Assembly (NCBI GenBank): GCA_002305165.1
Contig: DBQI01000058.1
Span: 46,307 to 110,306 of the forward strand
DNA: 64,000 nt
DNA from: Armatimonadetes bacterium UBA1398
GTDB lineage: Bacteria > Armatimonadota > Zipacnadia > UBA1398
Reading direction: 5' to 3'
Numbering within the stretch: the first letter of the stretch is position 1; every line of letters begins with the position of its first letter. The notes beneath the pieces were generated by a model, which was given only the letters and a program-made list of their open reading frames with translations, did not search any database and was not told where the DNA came from. Shown here piece after piece: positions 26,088-34,778 of this stretch. The translations under genes were made by a program, and so were the position numbers.

Positions 26088-26228
26088 ATGGATGATCTAT
26101 GCTCAGTGCCACCGACCGACCGAGTGGTCGCTCACGGCGACCCGCACGCGACCGGACCCGACGGCTCCTGGATGCCTCCGATGCCGCCCGTGATGGGGGA
26201 TTGGGTCTTGGTCATAGAGAGGGCCTAG
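26088..26228 (+). CDS. Possible 46-residue ORF with a strong ribosome binding site
   Basis: ATG 26088 follows GGAGG with only 2 bases between, and the frame runs to TAG 26228: MDDLCSVPPTDRVVAHGDPH and onwards, ending GDWVLVIERA. It is rich in Pro and Asp, has no membrane span and matches no family I know. The region 26036-26278 between the small membrane protein and the cysteine protein holds nothing else I can support. Confidence 0.3.
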   Translation: MDDLCSVPPTDRVVAHGDPHATGPDGSWMPPMPPVMGDWVLVIERA

Positions 26229-26278
26229 CGGCGACGAGCGCCTCGCTTTCGCCCAAGTGCCCGCGCGGAAACGGCAGG

Positions 26279-26539
26279 CTACTCCTGCGCCTCCGCATCT
26301 GGCTCGGCGCCAGCGCTCTCCTCAGCCGCCGACTTCGGTTCCTCCTCGCGCTGCTCGAAGCACTCCCGCTTCCGCGCAACGCAGACCTTGGGACCGACCC
26401 TCGGCGATGGGAACTTGTCGATGGCGCACCGGAAGCCCTTGTCGACGACCTGAACCACGCGCCGACCCGGGCCGTAGATCTCCTTCTCACCTAGGGATTC
26501 CAGGTGCTTGCACTGCTTCGACATGTCGACTCTCGCCAT
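26279..26539 (-). CDS. Small cysteine-containing protein at the end of the dcw cluster, function unknown
   Basis: 86 residues from ATG 26539 (or ATG 26524), preceded by GGAAGGAAC. The first 65 residues look folded and conserved-type: KQCKHLESLGEKEIYGPGRR, then VQVVDKGFRCAID and VGPKVCVARKRECFE, with four cysteines at about 10, 38, 53 and 60. The last 20 are a Glu/Ala-rich tail. The cysteine pattern could bind a metal or form disulphides, but I recognise no family. It lies 36 bases after the ftsA stop on the same strand, where ftsZ is expected in a dcw cluster, so it is probably transcribed with ftsA. Confidence 0.7.
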   Translation of the reverse strand: MARVDMSKQCKHLESLGEKEIYGPGRRVVQVVDKGFRCAIDKFPSPRVGPKVCVARKRECFEQREEEPKSAAEESAGAEPDAEAQE

Positions 26540-26575
26540 GCTACACCGTTCCTTCCGTAGCCAGCAGCGGCCGCG

Positions 26576-27868
26576 CTACTCCTGCTCCTCGGCCGGCCCA
26601 GCAACCGAAGTCGCCGGTGGGACAACCGGATCATGCCTTCTCCCGAGCCCGAGGGCGTCTTTCAGCCACAGCCATATGCGCTCGAAGAGGCCCATCGACT
26701 CCGCTCGGGTGACCTCGGCCTTCATCCAGTCGCCGCCCAAGAGCGCCAATCCGAGGGCCACGTGCGCCGAAGGGTCGCGGACGAGCTCCAGGCCGTTGCC
26801 CACCCGACGCGGCTCAGCGGTCTTGGTCGGCATGCCGCCGAAGATCCGGCGAGCCATATCCACCAGGCCAGGGATGCTCGAACTGCCCCCAGCCAGCACG
26901 AGCCCACAAGGCGATGCGGCCAGGCAGCCACGGACCATCAGCCGATCCCGCGCCATCTCGAGAATCTCCTCCACGCGGGCGCCGATGATCTGGCTCAGCA
27001 GTTCGACGGTCACGCTCCCAACCCGGTCCTGTCCCGCGATCTCATAGACGGCTTCGGCCATGGGCTCGCGGCGGAACTCGGGATCCCAGTAATACAGTTT
27101 CAGCCGCTCGCCCTCATTGACAGACGTGGACAGGCACGCGGCGACATCGCGCGATATGGCTGATCCTCCCAGCGGTACCACCGAGTGGAGGCAGAGAGAC
27201 CCGTGCCGGAAGTGCGAGACGTGAGCCGTATCGCCCCCGATGGATACGAGGGAGACGCCTAGCTGCCGCTCCTCCTCGGAGAGGCAGGCGACGCCCAAGG
27301 CAAGTCCGCGGAGGGCGAACTGGTGCACCGTGAGCCCCGCTCGCGTCATGGCCTCCTCGGTGCGCGACCGGGCCGACACACTCCCCGTGACGATGTTGAG
27401 CTGCGCCTCCAGATGGGAACCGTTTGCTCCGATGGGCGATGCGAGGCCCCGGCGGGCGTCGAGGGTGTACTCGCAGGCATCCACGTGGACGACCTCTCGA
27501 CCCGACGGCGTGCTGATCTCTTGTCCCTGGGCTCGGAGCGCGTCCAGATGCTCCTGAACTACGGCACGGCCACCGGGCAGATCCAGCATGCCGATCTCCG
27601 TCTGGGAGGCGAGGTGCTCCCCGCCTAGACTCACGACGGCCGTCTGAGCGTCCACGTCGGCCATCGTCTCGGCAGCGTTGGCGGCCTCGCGGATGGCGCG
27701 GGCCGCGGCGACCGGATCCTCGATCACCCCGCCCACCACGCCCTCACTGGGAACAAGACCCACGCCTACTACGTCCACGAGGTCGCGCCCGGGGAAGACT
27801 TCAACGATGGCTACGCACGTGGTGGTCGACCCCACGTCCACGCCCACTACAAGCTCAGAGTTGAGCAT
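26576..27868 (-). CDS. ftsA: Cell division protein FtsA
   Basis: 430 residues. An actin-fold ATPase that tethers FtsZ to the membrane. ATP-site motifs: VVGVDVGSTTTCVAIVE (phosphate 1), VSLVSIGGDTAHVSHF (phosphate 2) and CGLVLAGGSSSIPGLVD (adenosine). The C-terminal GLFERIWLWLKDALGLGRR is the amphipathic membrane-targeting helix, followed by an extra 25-residue Pro/Ala/Glu tail that puts the helix away from the very end, which is unusual. It overlaps ftsQ by 14 bases. No ftsZ follows; the next gene is the small cysteine protein. Confidence 0.93.
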   Translation of the reverse strand: MLNSELVVGVDVGSTTTCVAIVEVFPGRDLVDVVGVGLVPSEGVVGGVIEDPVAAARAIREAANAAETMADVDAQTAVVSLGGEHLASQTEIGMLDLPGGRAVVQEHLDALRAQGQEISTPSGREVVHVDACEYTLDARRGLASPIGANGSHLEAQLNIVTGSVSARSRTEEAMTRAGLTVHQFALRGLALGVACLSEEERQLGVSLVSIGGDTAHVSHFRHGSLCLHSVVPLGGSAISRDVAACLSTSVNEGERLKLYYWDPEFRREPMAEAVYEIAGQDRVGSVTVELLSQIIGARVEEILEMARDRLMVRGCLAASPCGLVLAGGSSSIPGLVDMARRIFGGMPTKTAEPRRVGNGLELVRDPSAHVALGLALLGGDWMKAEVTRAESMGLFERIWLWLKDALGLGRRHDPVVPPATSVAGPAEEQE

Positions 27869-28706
27869 CGGTTATCAACTGCCCATCGGATGAATCGTCG
27901 GTATCGCCAGTGCCCTCCGCAGAGGGCGCAACGTTCGGCGTTTCCTCGCTGGGGTCGGTCTCTGGCTGCTGCACCTCGCCCACCACTGGCTGCGTCGTAA
28001 TCGCTACATCCACATACTCAATCTCCTCCGGCCAGTGCGCCAGGATCGCCTCGGCGGCAGCCAGCTTGCGGTCCGCCTCCGAGGAGTCCCCTGTCTTGAC
28101 GACCCTCCCGTCCTCAAGGACCATCTCGCATAGGCCTCCGCCAAGATAATCAACCCTCACCACAGGCGGCAAAGAGTACCGCGGCAGGGCGTCGAGCCAC
28201 ACCAGGGCGGTTTCAACGGCATCCCAGGAGACCTTGTCCCCTGGGTGCGACACGCTCTCGACGCCGCCAAGCAGCGGCAGGGCGGCGCCGACCGCAGGTC
28301 GGAAGGCGACGCCCTCTCGGTCCACCTCGAGGTACCGGTCTCCGGACTGGACGCGCAGGACGCCCTCGCGCAGGACCGTCTCAATCTTCACGGTGTCGGG
28401 GAGCACCTTCCTCACCGCAACGTCAGCCACCAGCGGGTCCCCCGAGATCACCGACTCCACCGCGCTCGCGTCGAGCAACAGCAGGTTCGACTCCAAGGGC
28501 ACTGAGTCTGCCACCGCCGCCTCACAGGTCTCGGGGACTCGGGCATCGATGTAGTGGATTCGGAAGAGCGGGCCCGCGAATGCCGCGTAGGCAGCTCCCC
28601 CCAGCAGCAGGACCGCGATGACGGCTCGCAGCCGAAGTCGGGGGCCGGGCACGCTGTCGGCGCTCCCTCGGTATGATCGGGTGCCTTGGTCTCGGTGCTT
28701 CGCCAT
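27855..28706 (-). CDS. ftsQ: Cell division protein FtsQ/DivIB
   Basis: 283 residues. Short basic cytoplasmic head, one transmembrane helix (about 27-44, AVIAVLLLGGAAYAAFAGP), then a POTRA domain (FRIHYIDAR to LPDTVKIETVLREGVLRVQ) and the FtsQ beta domain, with an acidic Thr/Glu/Pro-rich C-terminal tail of about 45 residues. Assembles with FtsB and FtsL in the divisome; both partners are encoded in the window. The tail is longer than in E. coli FtsQ. Located between murC and ftsA as in the classical dcw order, though murB and ddl, often next to it, are missing. Confidence 0.9.
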   Translation of the reverse strand: MAKHRDQGTRSYRGSADSVPGPRLRLRAVIAVLLLGGAAYAAFAGPLFRIHYIDARVPETCEAAVADSVPLESNLLLLDASAVESVISGDPLVADVAVRKVLPDTVKIETVLREGVLRVQSGDRYLEVDREGVAFRPAVGAALPLLGGVESVSHPGDKVSWDAVETALVWLDALPRYSLPPVVRVDYLGGGLCEMVLEDGRVVKTGDSSEADRKLAAAEAILAHWPEEIEYVDVAITTQPVVGEVQQPETDPSEETPNVAPSAEGTGDTDDSSDGQLITDAQL

Positions 28707-28730
28707 CCTTACCGCCCAGACGCGCGGGTC

Positions 28731-30110
28731 CTAGGCGGATCCCTCCCTCGCCATCTGCTCGGACACGAGACGAATGTCGCCGGCGCCCATCATCAGCACC
28801 AGGTCATCAGCCTCCAGCAGGTCCTCCAGAGCCCGTGGAACGTCCCGCACGTCCTCTACATACAGCACCGGCTCGCCGTTCATGCTCCCGCGCACCGCGT
28901 CCGCCAGGTCGCTTCCGCGGACGGTCGCGGTGGCAGGATCCTCCCGAGCCGCGTAGATGCCCGTTATCACGACGATGTCGGCGCCATGGAACGCACTGGC
29001 GAACTCGTCCATAAGGAGTTGCGTACGCGAGAACAGGTGAGGCTGAAAGACGGCCACGACGCGGTGAGGCGCAATCCGACGCGCACCGTCGATGGTTGAC
29101 CGAACCTCCGTGGGGTGGTGCGCATAGTCATCTACCACGCATGCGCCGCGGAAATGCCCCAGGCGCTCGAAACGCCGCGCCGTGCCCCGGTAGCGAGCGA
29201 CGGACTCCACAGCCACGGCCGACTCGATGCCCAGCTCCATGGCCACCGCGATGGCTGCGAGGCTGTTCGAGGCATAGTGTCTGCCCGGGAAGGGGATCCA
29301 CACCGCGCCAATATCGCCCCTGGGCCCGCGGGCACTGTAGCGAGTCCCCTCTGCCGACACTTCCACGTCCGTAGCGATGTAGTCAGCCTCGACATCGACG
29401 CCGTAGGTGAGGGGGCGTTGGATATTGGGGAGAAGGTGGCGCACGTTCGGGCAGGAGGCGCAGACGAGGGTGAAGCCTCCATCCGGCAGAGTGGCGAGGA
29501 ATGCTCGGAAGGAGCGGAGGATCTCGTCTAGGTCCTTGTAGCGGTCCAGATGGTCCGCCTCGATGTTGGTGACGACGGCATGTGTGGGGTGGAGGTTCAG
29601 GAAGCTGCGGTCAGACTCATCGGCCTCGACGATGGCGAGTCCACCCTTGCCGCAATGGAAGTTCCCGCCCAGGTCATAGACCTCGCCGCCTACCATCACC
29701 AGGGGGTCGAGCCCCGCCCGGGTGCAGATAGTGGCAAGGAGCCCAGATGTCGTTGTCTTGCCGTGGGTTCCGCTCACCGCCACGGTCTGATGGCCGCTGA
29801 GCAGCCATCCCAGCAACTCGGAGCGGTGGTACACCGGGAGGCCGTGCTCCTTGGCCCACAGGATCTCCGGGTTGCTGTCCTTGATCGCCGTGGAGTACCC
29901 GATGGCCCTGGCATCCCCCACGTTTGCGCTCTCGTGCCCGATGGTGACGGGGATTCCGGAGGCTTTCAGGGCCTCAGTCAAGGCGCTACTGCGCGAGTCC
30001 GACCCCGTGACCCGGATGCCCCTGTCGGACAGGAGGCGGGCGAGAGCACTCATCCCGATCCCCCCGATGCCCACTAGGTGGATTGACTCGGGGCATTCGA
30101 TGCACGACAA
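28731..30110 (-). CDS. murC: UDP-N-acetylmuramate--L-alanine ligase
   Basis: 459 residues; adds the first amino acid to UDP-MurNAc in the cytoplasm. Motifs: HLVGIGGIGMSALARLL (Rossmann-like UDP-binding domain), the P-loop AVSGTHGKTTTSGLLA, EADESDRSFL, the His/Asn region VVTNIEADHLDRY, and DDYAHHPTEVRSTIDGAR in the C-terminal domain. Length is normal. It lies 6 bases after murG and 24 bases before ftsQ in the dcw unit. Confidence 0.97.
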   Translation of the reverse strand: MSCIECPESIHLVGIGGIGMSALARLLSDRGIRVTGSDSRSSALTEALKASGIPVTIGHESANVGDARAIGYSTAIKDSNPEILWAKEHGLPVYHRSELLGWLLSGHQTVAVSGTHGKTTTSGLLATICTRAGLDPLVMVGGEVYDLGGNFHCGKGGLAIVEADESDRSFLNLHPTHAVVTNIEADHLDRYKDLDEILRSFRAFLATLPDGGFTLVCASCPNVRHLLPNIQRPLTYGVDVEADYIATDVEVSAEGTRYSARGPRGDIGAVWIPFPGRHYASNSLAAIAVAMELGIESAVAVESVARYRGTARRFERLGHFRGACVVDDYAHHPTEVRSTIDGARRIAPHRVVAVFQPHLFSRTQLLMDEFASAFHGADIVVITGIYAAREDPATATVRGSDLADAVRGSMNGEPVLYVEDVRDVPRALEDLLEADDLVLMMGAGDIRLVSEQMAREGSA

Positions 30111-30116
30111 GACGTA

Positions 30117-31244
30117 TCACTCCTCGGCGCGACTGCGCGATGCCAGCTCCAGCACGATCTGAGCGATGCGATCGGCGGCATCGAGCCTCGCACACCGATA
30201 GGCCGCTTCTCCCATGGCTTGCAGCCGGGACTTCTCTTTCAGGAGGTTCCCGGCTAGCCCCTCCAGGAAACCTGGCCTCACGGCCTCCGCCTGATCGACC
30301 ACAGCCGCGGCGCCCGCGGCCTCGAGCACACTGGCGTTGGCGCGCTGATGGTCCGCCATGGCGTAGGGATAGGGTATCAGAATGGCGGGCAGACGGGCAG
30401 CGGCGAGCTCCGACACCGTGGCTGCGCCAGACCGCGAGATGGCCAGTTGGGCCGCCGCCATGAGGTCCGGCATGCCATCCGCCACATACTCGATGAGGTG
30501 CAGGTGCCTCCGGCAATCGCTGGTCAGACGCGTCGCGAGCCCCTTGCAGTGGCCCAGATGATCTCGGCCCGTGATCAGGAGCACTTGGGCTCCATGGTCG
30601 CGAATCAGAGCCTCCGATGCCGGCACCATCGCTTCATTGATCGCCAGAGCTCCACGGCTCCCCCCGAACACGAGGATCAGAGGGCGCACGGGGTCGAGGC
30701 CGAACCGCTCGCGCGCCGACCCCGGGTCGGGCGCCCCGAAGCCCTCCCGCAATGGATTGCCGGTCACCTGGCCGTCCGGACGTCCAAGTTGTGCCAAGGC
30801 CGGCTCGAAGCCGACGCTGACAGAGCTCGCTCGCGCGGCGAGCATGCGGTTCGCCCGCCCCGCGTACGCATCCATCTCATGGATGTGGGTGGGCACGCCT
30901 CTCGAACTGGCGGCTCGCAGCACCGGCACACTGGCGTAACCGCCCGTGCCCACGACGGCATGCGGCCGCAGGCGTCGAACGAGACCGTGCGCCTGGACAA
31001 CGGCGCCCGACAGGTAACCGGCATTCACGAGCCACTTCAGGCCTTTGCGCGCCGGCATAGGCCGCGCCATCAGGTAGTGAGCAGGCAGCCTCGACTCCTC
31101 GAAGAGCCGGCGCTCCAGGCCCGTGTGGGTTCCGACGAGATGAAGATCCAGGGGGTTCTCAGCCGATGCGCGAAGCGAAGCGCCCACGGCCAGAGCCGGA
31201 TACACGTGTCCGCCCGTTCCCCCGGTTGCTATCAGTATCCGCAC
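30117..31244 (-). CDS. murG: UDP-GlcNAc:undecaprenyl-PP-MurNAc-pentapeptide GlcNAc transferase
   Basis: 375 residues from GTG 31244, the start that places ILIATGGTGGHVYPALAVG at the N-terminus as in all MurG proteins; the frame is open to 31292. Converts lipid I to lipid II on the inner membrane face (GT28 family, two Rossmann domains). Other motifs: VVGTGGYASVPVL, LVFGGSRGALAINE, SRSGAATVSELAAARLPAIL and PYPYAMADHQRANA. It overlaps the 3' end of ftsW by 86 bases, an unusually long dcw overlap. Confidence 0.97.
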   Translation of the reverse strand: MRILIATGGTGGHVYPALAVGASLRASAENPLDLHLVGTHTGLERRLFEESRLPAHYLMARPMPARKGLKWLVNAGYLSGAVVQAHGLVRRLRPHAVVGTGGYASVPVLRAASSRGVPTHIHEMDAYAGRANRMLAARASSVSVGFEPALAQLGRPDGQVTGNPLREGFGAPDPGSARERFGLDPVRPLILVFGGSRGALAINEAMVPASEALIRDHGAQVLLITGRDHLGHCKGLATRLTSDCRRHLHLIEYVADGMPDLMAAAQLAISRSGAATVSELAAARLPAILIPYPYAMADHQRANASVLEAAGAAAVVDQAEAVRPGFLEGLAGNLLKEKSRLQAMGEAAYRCARLDAADRIAQIVLELASRSRAEE

Positions 31245-32367
31245 GTCGATCCGCCACCTCTCGAGGCTCCTCGGTGTACTCCCGGGAGACACTCAGGATC
31301 AGTCCCGCCGCGCCGAGTAGGACGGCGACGGAGGTGCCGCCCGCGCTCACGAAAGGCAGCGGCAGACCGGTAACGGGCACCATAGCCGTGACGACAAGCA
31401 TATTGATCACCGCTTGGCCGGTGATCAGAGTGGTCAGCCCGGCGGCCAGATAGCGACCGAAGAGCGTGGGGGCGCCCAGGGCCGCCCGGAAACCACGGAT
31501 CAGCACGAGGCCGTAGAGAGCCACAATCAGCAGTGTCATGACTAGGCCCAGCTCCTCGCCAATAGCGGCGAAGATCATGTCATTGTGCACCTCAGGCAGG
31601 TAGCCGAACTTCTCGACCCCTCTGCACAGCCCTTTGCCAAGAGCTCCTCCGGACCCTAGGCCGATGAGAGCATGGGTGACCTGGTAGCCGGGCTCCGCGC
31701 CTCGTAGCAGTGCGAGGTGCTCAGCGATGCGCTTGCCCATGTAACTCGTCGTCCAGGCCGCTATCGCGCCACCGAGGACCACGAACCCAACACTGCAGAG
31801 GAAGTCGCGTGGCTTGAGTCCGGCAATCAGGAGCACCACGATAGCGGTCGTCGCCGTGAGGAGTGTCGTCGACAGGTTAGGCGCTACAAGGATGAGCAGG
31901 CACATACCGGCCGTTGCCGAGAGCCCGATGGCCACGAAGCGGCCGTACCTGTCCTCGATCCCCGCGTACCAGTGCCCCAAGGCGGCGAGGCACGAGATCA
32001 GGGCCACGCCTCCAATGGTCGAGGGCTGCAGCGTAAGCCCCGGGATCAAGGTGATGAAGCGCTTCGTCTCCTCTGGCCCCACCGGCCGACCCAGCGCCAG
32101 CAGGAGCAGCCCCATAGCCACCATGCCGCTTGCCGGCGCCAGACGGCAGAGCGCCTTGGACGGCACATAGGAGAGGACGAGTAGAGCAACGAGACCCAGC
32201 CCCACCGCTGTCAGCTGCCGACGCAGAACCCCCTCGGGATCAGCGTCGGTCAGGCTGGCGTAGGCGTAGCTAGCCGAGTAGACCATCACGAGACCGATCG
32301 CCGTCAGAACACAGATGGCGATGAAGAGCACCTGATCGTGCTGTGAGCGTACGATTCCCTTGTCCAC
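31159..32367 (-). CDS. ftsW: Lipid II glycosyltransferase / SEDS protein FtsW
   Basis: 402 residues with about ten transmembrane helices. SEDS hallmarks: VMVYSASYAYA in helix 1, GSGGALGKGLCRGVEKFGYL with the following EVHNDMIFAAIGEELG loop, and the Pro-rich GLPLPFVSAGGTSVAVLL. With the transpeptidase FtsI it makes septal peptidoglycan. The C-terminal 50 residues are a basic Arg/Gly/Ser-rich cytoplasmic tail coded inside the murG overlap. GTG 32367 starts immediately after the murD stop, and position between murD and murG fits FtsW rather than RodA. Confidence 0.94.
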   Translation of the reverse strand: MDKGIVRSQHDQVLFIAICVLTAIGLVMVYSASYAYASLTDADPEGVLRRQLTAVGLGLVALLVLSYVPSKALCRLAPASGMVAMGLLLLALGRPVGPEETKRFITLIPGLTLQPSTIGGVALISCLAALGHWYAGIEDRYGRFVAIGLSATAGMCLLILVAPNLSTTLLTATTAIVVLLIAGLKPRDFLCSVGFVVLGGAIAAWTTSYMGKRIAEHLALLRGAEPGYQVTHALIGLGSGGALGKGLCRGVEKFGYLPEVHNDMIFAAIGEELGLVMTLLIVALYGLVLIRGFRAALGAPTLFGRYLAAGLTTLITGQAVINMLVVTAMVPVTGLPLPFVSAGGTSVAVLLGAAGLILSVSREYTEEPREVADRRADTDSNRGNGRTRVSGSGRGRFASRIG

Positions 32368-33774
32368 TCACACGCCTCCCGATCCAGCAGGAGTGAAGCC
32401 TTCTAGCTCATGCACAGCTTCCACGAAGCACTGGCCGCGGTGGGCGTAGTTGCGGAACAGGCCGAAGCTCGCCGAAGCCGGCGAGAGCAGCACCCAGTCG
32501 CCCGGGCAGGCGAGTGATGCGGCAATCCGGACGGCTTCCGGCATCGATTCGGCCGCGTGAATCTCCTCCAACCCCGCTTCGCGGCCGACTGCGGCGATGG
32601 TGGGCCCCGTCTCTCCCAGGGTCACCAGGGCCTTGCAGCGAGCGGCCATCACGGGACCCAGGGGCCGGTAATCGGCCTCCTTCTCGGAGCCTCCCGCGAT
32701 GAGGATCACCGGGCCTGTACAGCTCTCCAGTGCGCGCAGGGTGGAGTCTACGTTCGTGCCCTTGGAGTCATTGACCCATACGGCTCCCGCAGCGGAGCCG
32801 ACAACCTCGAAGGTGTGGCGAGCGGCAGCGAAGTGGCGGAGGGCCTCCGCCATGCCCTCGGGGGTCGCCCCACGGGAGGAGGCGAGGCACATCGCCGCAC
32901 AGGCATTCCGCACGTTGTGGGCGCCCTGTAGCGCCATCTCCTCGACGCGCAGTATTGCTCGAGGCCCCTGCCCGGGCAGAGCGAGGACCAGCGAGCCGTC
33001 CTCGCAGTAGGCGCCGGGCACGGCTCGATCGAGGGCGCTGAACCACATCAATCGAGATGGATCGAGGCTATCCCCGAGGCGGCGAGTCTCGCGGCAGTCA
33101 GCCCCGAGGACGGCAACGTCACCTGCGGTCTGATTCCCGAAGATCCGCGATTTCGCCGCCAGGTACTCGCCGGGCGTGGGGTGTCGGTCGCGATGGTCGT
33201 CGGACAGATTCAGCAATGCGGCCGAGCGGACGCGCAGTCGCGAGCAGCTCTCCAGCTGGAAGCTGGAGAGTTCGACAACGAGAACGGCATCCTCGGCTCG
33301 GCTGAGCATATGGGTGATCAGCGGTGTGCCGATGTTGCCGCAGACCTGGCAAGTAACGCCCGAGGCCTCTAGCATCGCTCCCGTGAGGGCTGTCGTCGTT
33401 GACTTGCCGTTCGTGCCCGTGATCCCCACCAGGATGGCATCGGGGCGCAGACGGTAGGCTAGCTCGACCTCGCCGATGATCTCGACGCCAGCGGCTCGGG
33501 CTGGCGCCAAGAAGGGGTCTCCGATAGCGACTCCTGGGCTGATAACCACCAGCGACGTGCGCCCGAGTGCCTCAGGGTCGCCCCAGTGCAACTCAGCCGC
33601 AACGGCGGAGAGCTCCTCGGACGCGCCCTCAGGAGCCGCGTCAGCCGAGCGAGTGTCAACCACAATGGGCCTGGCGCCGATCTCGAACAGCGCACGCGCG
33701 ACGGCGCGGCCCGTTGCGCCGGCGCCGACCACACCGACGGGGGCGCCCTGGAGCGGAGGTAGGCCCATGCTCAT
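32368..33774 (-). CDS. murD: UDP-N-acetylmuramoyl-L-alanine--D-glutamate ligase
   Basis: 468 residues. Motifs: VGVVGAGATGRAVARAL (N-terminal UDP-binding domain), VGITGTNGKSTTTALTGAML (P-loop), NLSDDHRDRHPTPGEYLAAK and VNDSKGTNVDSTLRAL. ATG 33774 overlaps the mraY stop as ATGA, indicating coupling; other starts lie inside mraY. Adds D-glutamate to UDP-MurNAc-L-Ala. In motif NLSDDHRDRH most MurD proteins have NLSPDHLDRH, so two positions differ, but the metal-linked His residues remain. Confidence 0.96.
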   Translation of the reverse strand: MSMGLPPLQGAPVGVVGAGATGRAVARALFEIGARPIVVDTRSADAAPEGASEELSAVAAELHWGDPEALGRTSLVVISPGVAIGDPFLAPARAAGVEIIGEVELAYRLRPDAILVGITGTNGKSTTTALTGAMLEASGVTCQVCGNIGTPLITHMLSRAEDAVLVVELSSFQLESCSRLRVRSAALLNLSDDHRDRHPTPGEYLAAKSRIFGNQTAGDVAVLGADCRETRRLGDSLDPSRLMWFSALDRAVPGAYCEDGSLVLALPGQGPRAILRVEEMALQGAHNVRNACAAMCLASSRGATPEGMAEALRHFAAARHTFEVVGSAAGAVWVNDSKGTNVDSTLRALESCTGPVILIAGGSEKEADYRPLGPVMAARCKALVTLGETGPTIAAVGREAGLEEIHAAESMPEAVRIAASLACPGDWVLLSPASASFGLFRNYAHRGQCFVEAVHELEGFTPAGSGGV

Positions 33775-34778
33775 GGCAGGCCACCGCCCAGTAGGAGCCC
33801 CACGGACACAGCCGCGCACGCGGCGCCAAAGCCCCAGAACCCGAGGACCACGCGTGCCTCGGACGTCCCGCCCTCCTCGAAGTGATGGTGCAGGGGGGCT
33901 TTGCGAAAGACCCGCCGTCCCTCAGCTAGATGGTACAGGCGCTTGGTCCCCTGGAAGTAGGCGACTTGGATCACGTCGGAAAGGAGCTCCACCGTGAAAG
34001 GCAGCGTCGCGAGCAGCACGAGCCATTCCATGGAGCCGAGGATCGCAAGAGCCGCAAGTCCGCCACCCAGACCGAGGGAGCCAGTATCCCCCATCCAGAC
34101 CTGTGCCGGCTTGTGGTTGAAGCGCAGGAATCCAGCCAATCCACCGAGCAATCCGCCCGCGGCGACTCCCGCCCCCGTCAGTCCCGACAGGCTGCCTGCT
34201 AGCGCAATGGGGAGGCAGGCCAAAGCCCCCAGGCCCGCAGCCAGCCCATCCAGACCATCGGTGATGTTCACAGCGTTAGTGAGCCAGAGGACGAAGATCA
34301 TCCAGGCAGGCACGGCCCAGGCCCCCACGGAGAGTGGGGCAAGGTAGGGAGCCACGGCGACGGTCCCCTGGTTGCCCATGACGAGCATCGCGTATGCGAT
34401 CAGAGCCGACGCCGCCGCTGCCTGCAGAAGCAGCTTGGACCGTGCCAGTAGGCCGCGCCGCGAGGGCCTGCGCGCTTTCAGGAGATCATCGGCCGCTCCG
34501 ATCGCACTGAAGCAAAGCATGGAGAGAGCTACGCCCACGGTGAGCCTGTCGCCGAGGCCCGCGATCAGCATTGCGCCAGCGGCGCAGGGGATCATGAAGA
34601 TCCCGCCCATGGAGGGGGTGCCACGTTTGGCCTGATGCGCCTGGGGTGTGTCCTCGCGCACGCCGCCACGGGCGAGGCCGATACGGTGCAGCCACCCTAT
34701 GGCGAGCCCGCCCACCAGCAGCGTCGCGAGAAGGGCCAGGATCAGGGCGATCCCCATCTGGAGGAGCGGATTCACCAC
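33771..34778 (-). CDS. mraY: Phospho-N-acetylmuramoyl-pentapeptide-transferase
   Basis: 335 residues, ten predicted membrane helices. Makes lipid I from UDP-MurNAc-pentapeptide and undecaprenyl phosphate. Diagnostic motifs: QAKRGTPSMGGIFMI (usually KxGTPTMGG), NAVNITDGLDGLAAG, FNHKPAQVWMGDTGSLGLGG with catalytic Asp residues, and the cytoplasmic APLHHHFEEGG. The GTG at 34778 (or the next codon, GTG 34775, which overlaps the murF stop) starts it. Flanked by murF and murD as in most dcw clusters. Confidence 0.96.
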   Translation of the reverse strand: MVNPLLQMGIALILALLATLLVGGLAIGWLHRIGLARGGVREDTPQAHQAKRGTPSMGGIFMIPCAAGAMLIAGLGDRLTVGVALSMLCFSAIGAADDLLKARRPSRRGLLARSKLLLQAAAASALIAYAMLVMGNQGTVAVAPYLAPLSVGAWAVPAWMIFVLWLTNAVNITDGLDGLAAGLGALACLPIALAGSLSGLTGAGVAAGGLLGGLAGFLRFNHKPAQVWMGDTGSLGLGGGLAALAILGSMEWLVLLATLPFTVELLSDVIQVAYFQGTKRLYHLAEGRRVFRKAPLHHHFEEGGTSEARVVLGFWGFGAACAAVSVGLLLGGGLP

